From FEB-12 sp964503315 (GTDB lineage: Bacteria; Zixibacteria; MSB-5A5; GN15; FEB-12), in assembly GCA_964503315.1 (NCBI GenBank), contig CAZCZL010000002.1, positions 1-64,000 on the forward strand: a DNA stretch of 64,000 nt, given 5' to 3'. Positions 41,603 through 49,042 of this stretch are shown here, piece after piece (the stretch's first letter is position 1; each line of letters starts with the position of its first letter). A model generated the notes under the pieces. It searched no databases. It had not been told where the DNA came from and was given only the letters and a program-made list of their open reading frames with translations. The position numbers were made by a program, and so were the translations under genes.

Positions 41603-42093
41603 ACCGTCACTACCTCATGGTGCGCTTTCGCCCGGCAATGACAGAGCGCTACCGCCAATGCATCCGCGGCGTCGGGTGGTTCCGGAATGGTCGGAAGTCG
41701 CAATGATGAACTGACCATCCGCTGCATCTGAGCCTTGGTCGCCCGCCCATTCCCGGTCAGTGCCTTCTTGATACGCGTCGCCGCGTACGACACCACCGGC
41801 ACATTCGCCTCCGCGGCCTTAAGATATATCACTCCCCTCACATGCCCCATGATGATTGCCGTGATGGGATGACTATAATGCGAGTACAACTCCTCGACCA
41901 CGATCACATCCGGCCGAAACTGATCGATTATCCCGGTAATCTCACGGGCAATCTCACAAAGCCGCACCGAGAACTGGTCTTTATCATTCGACCGCACCAC
42001 CCCTGCCTCCACCACTATCGGGGAGTCATGGTTGGCATCCAACAGCCCATATCCGGTGATATTCAACCCGGGATCGATTCCAAGTACACGCAT
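41599..42093 (-). CDS. ruvC: Holliday junction endonuclease RuvC
   Basis: The 164-residue nuclease cuts four-way junctions made migratory by RuvAB. Catalytic acids are in MRVLGIDPGLNITGYG (first Asp), VVEELYSHYS (Glu) and PDAADALAVALCH (two Asp). The ATG at 42093 puts the family start MRVLGIDPG at the N-terminus; the frame is open further upstream but without family match. No Shine-Dalgarno site is close, and the promoter TTGATA-17-TACTTT ends 7 nt before the ATG, so the message would start at the start codon. First gene of the long minus-strand operon. Confidence 0.96.
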   Translation of the reverse strand: MRVLGIDPGLNITGYGLLDANHDSPIVVEAGVVRSNDKDQFSVRLCEIAREITGIIDQFRPDVIVVEELYSHYSHPITAIIMGHVRGVIYLKAAEANVPVVSYAATRIKKALTGNGRATKAQMQRMVSSSLRLPTIPEPPDAADALAVALCHCRAKAHHEVVTV

Positions 42094-42100
42094 GTGGCAA

Positions 42101-42129
42101 AAAGTACCCGCTTCCCCCGCAAATATCAA
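42101..42129 (-). promoter_or_regulatory. Promoter of the ruvC operon, leaderless layout
   Basis: TTGATA (42124-42129), 17 nt, TACTTT (42101-42106), then 7 nt to the ruvC ATG. No LexA-like palindrome is seen here. Confidence 0.65.
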
Positions 42130-42174
42130 TTAAAATATCCGCCCTTTCTCCATATGTGATTGTGCGATTCCAAC

Positions 42175-42202
42175 TTGTGCGAACCGCCTGAACCACTATA
42201 TT
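42175..42202 (+). promoter_or_regulatory. Candidate promoter of the MFS gene
   Basis: TTGTGC, 16 nt, TATATT on the plus strand, 43 nt before the ATG. Confidence 0.4.
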
Positions 42203-42245
42203 CAGTTATTCGAAGCATCAGGGAATTCAAGACCAGAATCAGCGC

Positions 42246-43547
42246 ATGACCTCCCCCACCCGCCTCTTCAACCGCAACTTCCTGCTCCTCTGGCAGGGAC
42301 AACTGATCAGTCGGATCGGGAATGAAGCCCATTATGTCGCGCTGGCGTTTTGGGTGAAACATGCTACCGGCTCCGCTACCCTGATGGGAGCGTTTATGAT
42401 GGCCGCGACTATCCCCCGCGTCATCCTTGGCCCCTTCGCTGGCGCCTTCACCGACCGCCACTCCCGACGCGGCATCATCATCGTCGCCGATTTTATCTGT
42501 GGGCTCTCCGTGGTCAGTCTGGCCGCACTACTTTTTATCCTGCCCGATGCTACCGACCTCATCCTCTGGTGGATGTTCATTGTCACCGCGCTGGTAGCCA
42601 CTGTCAGTTCATTCTTTGGCCCGGCCTTTTCTGCCGCCATACCTGACATCGTCCCCAAAGAGAAACTCGCCGCAGCCAACTCCGCCAACGCCGCCTCCAA
42701 CCAGATCTCAAGCTTTATCGGCCTCGGTGCCGGTGGCGTGCTCTACCGTATTATTGGCGCTCCCCTGCTTTTCCTCTTCGACGGTCTCTCCTACATTGCA
42801 GGCGCGCTTTTCTCCTCCTTCGCCACCATCCCGCAGACTCTTCCTGACAAGAAAATCACTGCCCGCGAGTCGCTCAGGCAGGTCCGCATCGATGTCGTCG
42901 ATGGCTTCAAATACGTCTGGAAACAACCCGGCATGCGCTCGCTCTTTCTTTTCGCCGCCGCCCTCAATTTCTTCTTTACGCCCCTGGCCGTGCTTCTGCC
43001 ATTTTTCGTCGAAGATACGCTCCATTCAACGTCCGACTGGTTGGGGTACATGATGGCTGGCATGGGGGTTGGCTCATTGATCGGTTATGGTCTGGCCGGC
43101 TGGGTGAAATTCGGGTCGAGAATGCGCTCACGCATGATGATCCTCTCTATCATCGCCATGTCCGCACTTGTCGGTGTCACCGGCTTGGCGCAGAACCCCG
43201 TTCAGGGGACGATCATCCTCTTCTTCCTGGGAATCTTGAATGGCTATATCAATATCAACATCGCCACCATTCTGCAATCCACCACCCCCTCAGAGATTCG
43301 CGGTCGCGTCTTCGGCTTCCTCATCACCCTCAGTTCCGGACTGACTCCCATTGCGATGGGCCTCTCCGGCATCGTCGCGGACTTGGTGAATCAGAACATC
43401 CCGGCCATCTTTATCGGATGCGGACTCTGCGCCACCGCCATTTCACTGGCTGTTTCACTCTCCAAAGCATTTCGGGATTATTTGGGTTACGAACAACCCA
43501 TTGAATCGATCGTCAGCGTGCCAACAACCGCGGAAGATCCGCAATAG
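42246..43547 (+). CDS. MFS transporter, EntS/MFS_3-like
   Basis: The 433-residue inner-membrane protein has about 12 hydrophobic spans. The beginning (LFNRNFLLLWQGQLISRIGNEAHYVALAFW) and the first-loop motif GAFTDRHSRRGIIIVADF match the branch that includes the enterobactin exporter EntS and many uncharacterised exporters. A central cytoplasmic loop of about 30 residues and TPSEIRGRVFGFL in the second half fit the family. It probably exports a small molecule; the substrate is unknown. It lacks a clear ribosome binding site. Its last 35 bases overlap the convergent HAD-IIA gene. Confidence 0.88.
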   Translation: MTSPTRLFNRNFLLLWQGQLISRIGNEAHYVALAFWVKHATGSATLMGAFMMAATIPRVILGPFAGAFTDRHSRRGIIIVADFICGLSVVSLAALLFILPDATDLILWWMFIVTALVATVSSFFGPAFSAAIPDIVPKEKLAAANSANAASNQISSFIGLGAGGVLYRIIGAPLLFLFDGLSYIAGALFSSFATIPQTLPDKKITARESLRQVRIDVVDGFKYVWKQPGMRSLFLFAAALNFFFTPLAVLLPFFVEDTLHSTSDWLGYMMAGMGVGSLIGYGLAGWVKFGSRMRSRMMILSIIAMSALVGVTGLAQNPVQGTIILFFLGILNGYININIATILQSTTPSEIRGRVFGFLITLSSGLTPIAMGLSGIVADLVNQNIPAIFIGCGLCATAISLAVSLSKAFRDYLGYEQPIESIVSVPTTAEDPQ

Positions 43548-44292
43548 AATCGATTATCATCTCCGGCTTGACTGATGACTCCACCGTCACCGTCTCTCGA
43601 TATTTCCCCGTCCTGACCAACATCGCGCGCATCCCCGCCTTCTGCGCCCCCTCGATATCGTTGTACAGATCATCCCCGACCATCACCACATCGCTTGGCC
43701 TCAGTCCAAGATCATTTAACGTCAATCTGAAAAACGATTCCGACGGCTTCCCCACTACCACCGCCGGCTTGTTTGTTACATATTCCAGCCCCGTGATAAA
43801 TGCCCCAATATCCATGCGCAGCCCGTCCTTCGTCTGCCAATATCTCCCCTTGTGCAGCGCCAGGATTGTCGCGCCATCCATGATCATCGCGAACAACCGG
43901 TTCATCAGCGGGTAATCCCAGCCGTCGCCTATATCCCCGATCACAATAAACGTCGGCTTCCGGTCATCTTTCGGAAACTCCGCAAAATCACGCGATGTGT
44001 TATCATTGAGCACCAGATGAATCGAAGGACTCCCCTGTTCGCGCAAAAATCTTACCGCCGCGCGTGGCGCGGTAAACACCTCAGACTTTTCTATCGGCAA
44101 CCCCATCTCGACCAGTTCCCCAAACATGGTATCAAGCGACCGAGTCGTGGTGTTGGTGGTAAATCGACACGAAATTGTGCGCGCATGCAGGTACTCGATT
44201 GTTTCTCTTCCGCCGCGAATTGGCTCCTTCCCAACAAAGAAAACTCCATCGAGATCAAACAGAAACGCTCGAACGGTACTGAAGTCAATCAT
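43513..44292 (-). CDS. HAD-IIA family sugar or nucleotide phosphatase
   Basis: The 259-residue protein belongs to the NagD/4-nitrophenylphosphatase group. Motif I FLFDLDGVFFVGKEPIRGG, motif II FTTNTTTRS, cap segment, motif III Lys in VVVGKPSESFFRL and motif IV MVGDDLYNDIEGAQKAGM are complete. It likely removes phosphate from a small cytoplasmic metabolite. The gene converges on the MFS gene with a 35-nt overlap of coding ends, and its upstream side is a 336-nt gap packed with repeats. Confidence 0.92.
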   Translation of the reverse strand: MIDFSTVRAFLFDLDGVFFVGKEPIRGGRETIEYLHARTISCRFTTNTTTRSLDTMFGELVEMGLPIEKSEVFTAPRAAVRFLREQGSPSIHLVLNDNTSRDFAEFPKDDRKPTFIVIGDIGDGWDYPLMNRLFAMIMDGATILALHKGRYWQTKDGLRMDIGAFITGLEYVTNKPAVVVGKPSESFFRLTLNDLGLRPSDVVMVGDDLYNDIEGAQKAGMRAMLVRTGKYRETVTVESSVKPEMIIDSIADLPRLLAR

Positions 44293-44304
44293 GATTCAAA
44301 TGTT

Positions 44305-44374
44305 GTCATCACGAGCTTTGCCATTCCCTGCACTCGTTCTCAATCAAAGAGTCTCGACGGCAAAGCGTCGTGAT
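44305..44374. repeat. Palindromic repeat, family D, copy 1
   Basis: TCATCACGAGCTTTGCC at the left and GGCAAAGCGTCGTGAT at the right pair over about 14 bp around a loop of 37 nt. Confidence 0.65.
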
Positions 44375-44384
44375 CTCAACTCAA

Positions 44385-44409
44385 TTGGGCTGAGCGTAGT
44401 CGAAGCCCG
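44385..44409 (+). repeat. REP-like palindrome, family C
   Basis: TTGGGCTGAGCG-TAGT-CGAAGCCCG. Four further full or partial copies lie at 47317-47496. Confidence 0.65.
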
Positions 44410-44529
44410 ATTAATGGCTCCGCCGTCTGGTAGGTCGGGTTGAATGCGCCATCTCAACTGCGATCTTTCATCTCCATCACAGTATCAAGCATGAAACCCG
44501 ACGGTCTAATGTCCGTTGATCGATTTCCC

Positions 44530-44578
44530 GTCATCACGAGCTTTGCCTCATCCATTTGACAAAGCAAAGCGTCGTGAT
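44530..44578. repeat. Palindromic repeat, family D, copy 2
   Basis: TCATCACGAGCTTTGC at the left and GCAAAGCGTCGTGAT at the right, as in copy 1 but with a shorter loop of different sequence. Confidence 0.65.
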
Positions 44579-44594
44579 TTCTCTTGGATAGCCT

Positions 44595-44622
44595 GCGTAG
44601 CGCAGACGTCCCCGTCTGCCCG
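44595..44622 (+). repeat. REP-like palindrome, family B, diverged copy
   Basis: GCGTAGCGCAGACGTCCCC then GTCTGCCCG; the GCAGAC/GTCTGC core matches the units at 2376 and 15661. Confidence 0.5.
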
Positions 44623-44628
44623 ATCGTA

Positions 44629-45843
44629 CTATATCTTCACCAACTCTACCCGCCGATTATTCGCCTTCCCTTCCGAGGTCGTATTCACGTCGATCGGCTT
44701 TGTCTCCCCATGCCCCTTCGCCTCCAATCGCCCGGCGTCCACTTTCGCATTCGCCGCCAGGTACGCCTTGACTGATTCCGCCCGACGTTTCGATAGGTCA
44801 AGATTCGACGCGTCATCTCCGTCGCTGTCCGTATGTCCCTCGATCGAGAGCTTTAAGGCCGGGTCATCGGTCAGCATCGTGCCGATATCCGCGAGCGTTT
44901 TATACGACTCCCCTTTGATCTGATCGGAGTTGACATCGAAATAGATGCCGTGCGTGATGATCTTCCCGCTTTCGTCAAGCTGCTCCCGCATCGTTTTGCC
45001 GCCTTCGGCGAAGCGGAAATTCCGCACAAACAGCTTCTCGCGCTCCAGGTCATCATCATTGGCGTGGAATCCGAGCATAAAATTGGTCGGAATGAACCCT
45101 GCCGTGCGGGGCGCATTCACTACTCTCTCGTTGTCGATATACCCCTTGACCGTCGATTTGGTCACCATGAACCGGATCGTATGGACCCCTTTCGCGAATG
45201 TCTCAGGAATCGACTTATCGGACACTCGCTGGTCATGCCCGGCATCATCGCACATGTAAAAATAGGCATGGTTGTTATTCCATATTTCGAGGCGTGCGGC
45301 CGGGTAACCATCCTCTTTCATGAATGCGAACTTAATGAAGTAGCTTCCATTGTACACTGATGTCCTGTTGAGAAACTCGTATTCAACAGTGTACTTCTCC
45401 GGCATCTGGCTGACGCCGATCTTCGGACGTATCTCCCCTCGCGCCGATGCCATTATCCACGGCTCCTTCCCCACTTTGGCGATCTCAAACACCCCTTCAT
45501 CCAGCGACCACCGCGACGGGAACTCCGCGATCTCTTCCTGCGCCAGGTCATCGTAATAGAGGACTGTCTGCCCGGGGACAAAATCGAACTTGGTGTAAAG
45601 CTGGAACTCATCCGCCGGCGCGCCAATAGAGTCGGCCTTGGCGGAATCCTTCCCCGCTTCCTCGGTCTCTTCTTTCGCCTCTTTCTGCTCCTCAGGCTTG
45701 GTCTTGTCCCCCTCGATCTTCTTTTCGACTGCCTTTTTGGCTTTATCCTTGAGCTTACCGAACTGCGCGTGTCCGGTCTGTGGCAATGCTATCCCCAGCG
45801 CCGCGCACAGCAGCGCCAACACGAGAACTCGAGCGAATTTCAT
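44629..45843 (-). CDS. OmpA-family envelope protein with a lectin/LamG-like middle domain
   Basis: A 404-residue exported protein. Residues 1-26 form a signal peptide ending GHAQF. A charged Lys/Glu segment (about 30-70) is followed by a beta-rich domain at about 80-285 (FDFVPGQTVLYYDDL, YTVEYEFLNRTSVYNGSYFIKFAF, HTIRFMVTKSTVKGYIDNERVV), which looks like a concanavalin/LamG-type or DUF1080-like fold. The C-terminal 120 residues are an OmpA domain that binds peptidoglycan (GIYFDVNSDQIKGESYKTL, LSIEGHTDSDGDDASNLDLSKRRA, with the Asp and Arg of the family). No outer-membrane barrel is evident. It may tie a glycan- or ligand-binding domain to the cell wall. AGGAAGGA precedes the ATG. Confidence 0.87.
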   Translation of the reverse strand: MKFARVLVLALLCAALGIALPQTGHAQFGKLKDKAKKAVEKKIEGDKTKPEEQKEAKEETEEAGKDSAKADSIGAPADEFQLYTKFDFVPGQTVLYYDDLAQEEIAEFPSRWSLDEGVFEIAKVGKEPWIMASARGEIRPKIGVSQMPEKYTVEYEFLNRTSVYNGSYFIKFAFMKEDGYPAARLEIWNNNHAYFYMCDDAGHDQRVSDKSIPETFAKGVHTIRFMVTKSTVKGYIDNERVVNAPRTAGFIPTNFMLGFHANDDDLEREKLFVRNFRFAEGGKTMREQLDESGKIITHGIYFDVNSDQIKGESYKTLADIGTMLTDDPALKLSIEGHTDSDGDDASNLDLSKRRAESVKAYLAANAKVDAGRLEAKGHGETKPIDVNTTSEGKANNRRVELVKI

Positions 45844-45915
45844 ATGATCCTTCCTCTCAATGAGGCTGTTCTTAGCACGGAAGATGTCGATTCAGTCGCG
45901 AAATCAATCTGCCGA

Positions 45916-45944
45916 ATAATAGGAATTTGGGGGAAGATTCTCAA
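45916..45944 (-). promoter_or_regulatory. Promoter of the OmpA-family gene
   Basis: TTGAGA (45939-45944), 17 nt, TATTAT (45916-45921) on the minus strand, giving a leader of about 65 nt. Confidence 0.7.
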
Positions 45945-46023
45945 GAGAATTAACTGGCCTCATGTGGGAGTCGGCATGGCCCGCGATGACGTGTACTGTG
46001 TCATCCACTTGAAAAGATCCCCA

Positions 46024-46052
46024 ACAAAAAAGGCAGGCTCACACCTGCCTTT
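46024..46052 (-). terminator. Intrinsic terminator after yebC
   Basis: On the minus strand AAAGGCAGG-TGTGAG-CCTGCCTTT is followed by more T, 28 nt past the stop. Confidence 0.87.
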
Positions 46053-46079
46053 ACATCTGCTATGCGAACGAGGAAACCC

Positions 46080-46829
46080 CTACGCCAGCTTCTCCATCAG
46101 CTTCTCGTCGATATCGAAATTCGAATAGACCTTCTGCACATCGTCATGCTCTTCCAGCGCTTCGTACAACTTCATCATCGACGATGCTTCCGTTTCGCTC
46201 GTGATCTTCACCGAGTTCTTTGCGTTCATCGTGATCTCGGCCGACACGACCGGAACCTTCTTCGCCTCGAGCGCTTCTTTGACGGTTTCCAGGTCGGATG
46301 GCTGAACGATTATTTCGATTGAACCTGTGTCGGTATTGATATCCTCGGCCCCCGCCTCGATCGCGGTCTCGGTCACCATCGCTTCGTCCGCCTGCGTCGG
46401 GTCGACCGTGATGATCCCCCGCTTTTCGAACATCCAGGCAACACATCCGGCGGCGCCCAGGTTGCCGCCATGCTTCGTCAGCATATGACGGATCTCGGCA
46501 ACCACTCGGTTCTTGTTGTCGGTCATCACTTCGAGCATGATCGCCACACCGGCCGGACCATATCCTTCGTACGTGATTGATTCATACACCACACCGGGAA
46601 GTTGGCCGGTCCCTTTCAGGATCGCGCGCTTGATATTATCCGCCGGCATATTGACCCCCTTGGCGGCGGCAATTGCGGTGCGGAGTCGGGCATTGTTGAC
46701 CGGATCGCCACCACCCTCACGCGCCGCGACAGTGATCTCCTTGATATGCTGCGTGAAGATCTTCCCGCGCTCCTGATCAAGTTTCCCTTTTTTCCGCTTA
46801 ATTGTTGCCCATTTTGAGTGACCAGACAT
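46080..46829 (-). CDS. yebC: YebC/PmpR family regulator or translation factor
   Basis: The 249-residue cytoplasmic protein matches the TACO1/YebC family in length and sequence: MSGHSKWATIKRKKGKLDQERGKIF at the start, GGGDPVNNARLRTAIAAAKGVNMPADNI, YEGYGPAGVAIMLEVMTDN and a C-terminal end HDDVQKVYSNFDID. Members act as transcription regulators or help ribosomes through proline runs. The ATG at 46829, preceded by GAGGAGG, gives the usual start; a longer frame upstream would only add residues not found in the family. Often found next to ruvC, but here it lies 4 kb away. Confidence 0.96.
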   Translation of the reverse strand: MSGHSKWATIKRKKGKLDQERGKIFTQHIKEITVAAREGGGDPVNNARLRTAIAAAKGVNMPADNIKRAILKGTGQLPGVVYESITYEGYGPAGVAIMLEVMTDNKNRVVAEIRHMLTKHGGNLGAAGCVAWMFEKRGIITVDPTQADEAMVTETAIEAGAEDINTDTGSIEIIVQPSDLETVKEALEAKKVPVVSAEITMNAKNSVKITSETEASSMMKLYEALEEHDDVQKVYSNFDIDEKLMEKLA

Positions 46830-46952
46830 GGGGCCAACCTCCTCTAACTCTATTAACAATCACATATTACCAAATCGCGGCAGAATGCCGAATGGAGAAT
46901 CTAATACATCATCTCCATGTTGGCAAGTGGGCAGATATGACCTAAATCCATG

Positions 46953-46980
46953 TTGCGTTCGAACCTATCCCGCGTATATT
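46953..46980 (+). promoter_or_regulatory. Promoter of the HIT gene, leaderless layout
   Basis: TTGCGT (46953-46958), 16 nt, TATATT (46975-46980), then 7 nt to the ATG. No ribosome binding site fits in between. Confidence 0.6.
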
Positions 46981-46987
46981 CGCCCCC

Positions 46988-47317
46988 ATGTCCTGCGTCT
47001 TCTGCCGCATTATCAACCGGGAGATTCCGGCTAAAATATTCTACGAAACCGATACTGTAATCGTCATCGCCGACCACCGCCCCAAAGACCGGGTCCATCT
47101 GTTGGTCTTCCCGAAAGTCGACCACCAAAACTTCTACAAGTCCCCTCCCGATGTTCTTGCCATGCTGAACCAGACGGTCAAAACGGTGGTTGAAAAGCTG
47201 GGGATCGCCGACCATTTCCGGCTGGTGATCAACAACGGGTACGGCCAGGAAGTCGACCATATTCACTACCACATCCTTTCCAACCGCGGCGAGGACAAAC
47301 TGACATTCCTCCCGTAA
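46988..47317 (+). CDS. HIT family nucleotide hydrolase, HinT-like
   Basis: The 109-residue protein belongs to the histidine triad group that cleaves phosphoramidates such as AMP-lysine. CVFCRIINREIPAKIFYE is the usual beginning, with two Cys, and RPKDRVHLLVFPKVDHQNF follows. The triad is HIHYHIL with the nucleophilic middle His. The C-terminus (SNRGEDKLTFLP) is shorter than the common GGR-MGWPPG end. The ATG has no Shine-Dalgarno site, and TATATT lies 7 nt before it, so the message is probably leaderless. Followed by a cluster of repeats. Confidence 0.94.
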   Translation: MSCVFCRIINREIPAKIFYETDTVIVIADHRPKDRVHLLVFPKVDHQNFYKSPPDVLAMLNQTVKTVVEKLGIADHFRLVINNGYGQEVDHIHYHILSNRGEDKLTFLP

Positions 47318-47496
47318 TTGGGCTGAGCACCAGTACCGTCTCCCCACCAATAGGGCTGAGCGCACTCGAAGCCCGATCCTAATCGGCGCCCGACTATCAA
47401 TTGGGCTGAGCGGAGCCAGCCCTGAACTCGATTCAGGTCCGAAGCCCCTTTAGCTCGCCGCAGCTCCGCGTATTGGGCTGAGCGTAGTCGAAGCCC
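47317..47496 (+). repeat. Cluster of REP-like palindromes, family C
   Basis: Four units of the form TTGGGCTGAGCG-nnnn-CGAAGCCC: a partial one at 47317-47330, full ones at 47351-47375 and 47471-47496, and one at 47401-47447 whose loop is replaced by a second small palindrome (CCTGAACTCGATTCAGG). Together with the rpsU leader they fill the 311-nt gap. Confidence 0.7.
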
Positions 47497-47628
47497 CATA
47501 TCAACGCCAATCCCGTCTGTTTTGCGTTATTTTTCCAATTTTCGTTGACAAATGCGCGGAAAGTCCCGAAATTGGCGATATATAGTTGTGATATAGCACG
47601 TTATAACCGTCTGAAGGAGGTGAATTCG

Positions 47629-47823
47629 TTGACAGGAGTGAGAGTTCGGGACGATGAGTCCTTTGAGAAAGCTCTCCGACGTTTTAACAAGTTCTGTGAG
47701 AAATCCGGCATTCTGTCTGATTTCAAAAAGCACCAGCACTACGAAAAACCTTCGGAAACGAAAAAGCGCAAACTAGCCGCAGCTCGTCGCAAACAGCGTC
47801 GGAATTCGCGGATGGAAGAATAG
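47629..47823 (+). CDS. rpsU: Small ribosomal subunit protein bS21
   Basis: The 64-residue basic protein matches bS21: VRVRDDESFEKALRRFNKFCEKSG followed by a lysine/arginine-rich helix ending RRKQRRNSRMEE. The start is a TTG at 47629, eight bases after AAGGAGGTG, an almost complete anti-16S complement; the frame is open upstream but bS21 begins here. A GTG three codons later is possible but is too far from the best site. It is followed after 3 nt by the YqeY gene, so rpsU-yqeY-cvpA probably form an operon, close to the widespread rpsU-yqeY-dnaG order; dnaG is indeed 3.6 kb downstream. Confidence 0.94.
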   Translation: MTGVRVRDDESFEKALRRFNKFCEKSGILSDFKKHQHYEKPSETKKRKLAAARRKQRRNSRMEE

Positions 47824-47826
47824 AGC

Positions 47827-48273
47827 ATGTCTCTTCTTCAGCAAATCGACAACGATTTGAAAGAGGCCCTGAAAGCCGGACAGAAAGAACGTCTGTCCGT
47901 TCTTCGGGGCCTCAAATCTGATATCAAGTACAAGCAGATCGAACTCGGGCATGAGATGTCCGATGCCGACATCATCGGCGTCCTCACATCCGCCTCCAAA
48001 AAGCGGAAAGAATCCATCGAGCAGTTCAAGGCTGGCGGTCGCATGGACCTTGTGGCCAAAGAAGAAGCCGAATTCACGATCATCCAAGCGTATCTCCCCG
48101 AACAACTTAGCGAAGACAAGCTCCGCCAGATCATCAAAGAAACCATTGCCGAGACCGGCGCCAATTCTCCCAAAATGATGGGCGTCGTCATGAAAGCCTT
48201 ACTCCCCAAAGTCAAAGGGATGGCCGATGGGAAGCTGGTCAGTCAGCTCGTCACAGAATTGCTTGCGAACTGA
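47827..48273 (+). CDS. yqeY: GatB/YqeY domain protein
   Basis: The 148-residue helical protein matches the free-standing YqeY family, related to the tail of the amidotransferase subunit GatB. It opens MSLLQQIDNDLKEALKAGQKERLSVLRGLKSDIK and has YLPEQLSEDKLRQIIKETI and the closing MGKVM-like MMGVVMKALLPKVKGMADGKLVSQLV, all standard. The family's role is uncertain; tRNA binding or a link to translation is suspected. It is 3 nt after rpsU. Confidence 0.95.
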   Translation: MSLLQQIDNDLKEALKAGQKERLSVLRGLKSDIKYKQIELGHEMSDADIIGVLTSASKKRKESIEQFKAGGRMDLVAKEEAEFTIIQAYLPEQLSEDKLRQIIKETIAETGANSPKMMGVVMKALLPKVKGMADGKLVSQLVTELLAN

Positions 48274-48331
48274 CTAAAAACTTTCCTACTCTTTCCCTCG
48301 CCAATATTAGCGTCAACTTAGGGAGTCCAAG

Positions 48332-48967
48332 ATGAATTGGATTGATTTCGTCCTTATAGCTCTGCTGTTGACCGGCCTGGTGGTTGGGGCGAAAAAGGGG
48401 CTGGTCCGGGAATTGTCCGCCTTCGTCATATTCTTCGCGGCGATCATCCTGACCATCACCTATATCGATTCGTTCGCCGTCTGGGTCTACAGCAAGCTCG
48501 GGGGCTCGCCGATGGTCTCGGCCTTTGTCTCATTCCTCTTCCTGCTGGCGATCTCCTATGGGATCTTCAAGCTGGCCGGGTACATCTTCTACAAGGTCGC
48601 CTCGGTCAAATCGCAGGGGAAACCAGACCAGGTGGGCGGCGCTATCGTCGGACTGGTCCGCGGCTGGGTTTCGGTCAGCTTTGTGGTGCTGGTCACCTTT
48701 ATGCTCCCTCTCCCCGAGTCCTTCTACACGGCCTTTGACGGCTCTTTCCTCGGCAAAGCGGTCGCCAAGACTGTGCCGTTGATTTTTGAGTCAACCAAGA
48801 TGGTCCACCCCTCCAGCCCGTCGTTTATCGATAAAATGGAGAACACGCTCATCGGCGCTCCCGGCACCGGCAAAAGCGGCAAGACTATGCCGACCGAGGA
48901 TCGCGAGCAGGCATATCGCGTGATGTATCAGATCGACCGCTTTTTCAATGTGAGTTCAGGCACGTAA
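48332..48967 (+). CDS. cvpA: CvpA family membrane protein
   Basis: The 211-residue inner-membrane protein has four hydrophobic segments and the CvpA signature at its start: WIDFVLIALLLTGLVVGAKKGLVRELSAF. The C-terminal part is polar. Family members affect colicin V production in E. coli and envelope or bile stress in other bacteria; the mechanism is unknown. AGGGAG lies before the ATG. In many bacteria cvpA precedes mutS2, as here. A terminator hairpin lies 37 nt after the stop. Confidence 0.88.
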   Translation: MNWIDFVLIALLLTGLVVGAKKGLVRELSAFVIFFAAIILTITYIDSFAVWVYSKLGGSPMVSAFVSFLFLLAISYGIFKLAGYIFYKVASVKSQGKPDQVGGAIVGLVRGWVSVSFVVLVTFMLPLPESFYTAFDGSFLGKAVAKTVPLIFESTKMVHPSSPSFIDKMENTLIGAPGTGKSGKTMPTEDREQAYRVMYQIDRFFNVSSGT

Positions 48968-49003
48968 ATCCCTTTTTGCCTTAGCATTAGTTTCCCTATA
49001 TTG

Positions 49004-49029
49004 GAACCGGCCGCAAGGCCGGTTCTTTT
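49004..49029 (+). terminator. Intrinsic terminator of the rpsU-yqeY-cvpA run
   Basis: GAACCGGCC-GCAA-GGCCGGTTC then TTTT, only 14 nt before the mutS2 ATG. TATATT at 48997-49002, just before it, may be the -10 box of mutS2; the hairpin would then be at the 5' end of that message. Confidence 0.7.
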
Positions 49030-49042
49030 ATGGGCAAGGAAG

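Noticed and set aside
47317..47496. CRISPR-like run of short repeats after the HIT gene
   Set aside because: Unit spacing is irregular, the units are self-palindromes present elsewhere, and there are no cas genes.
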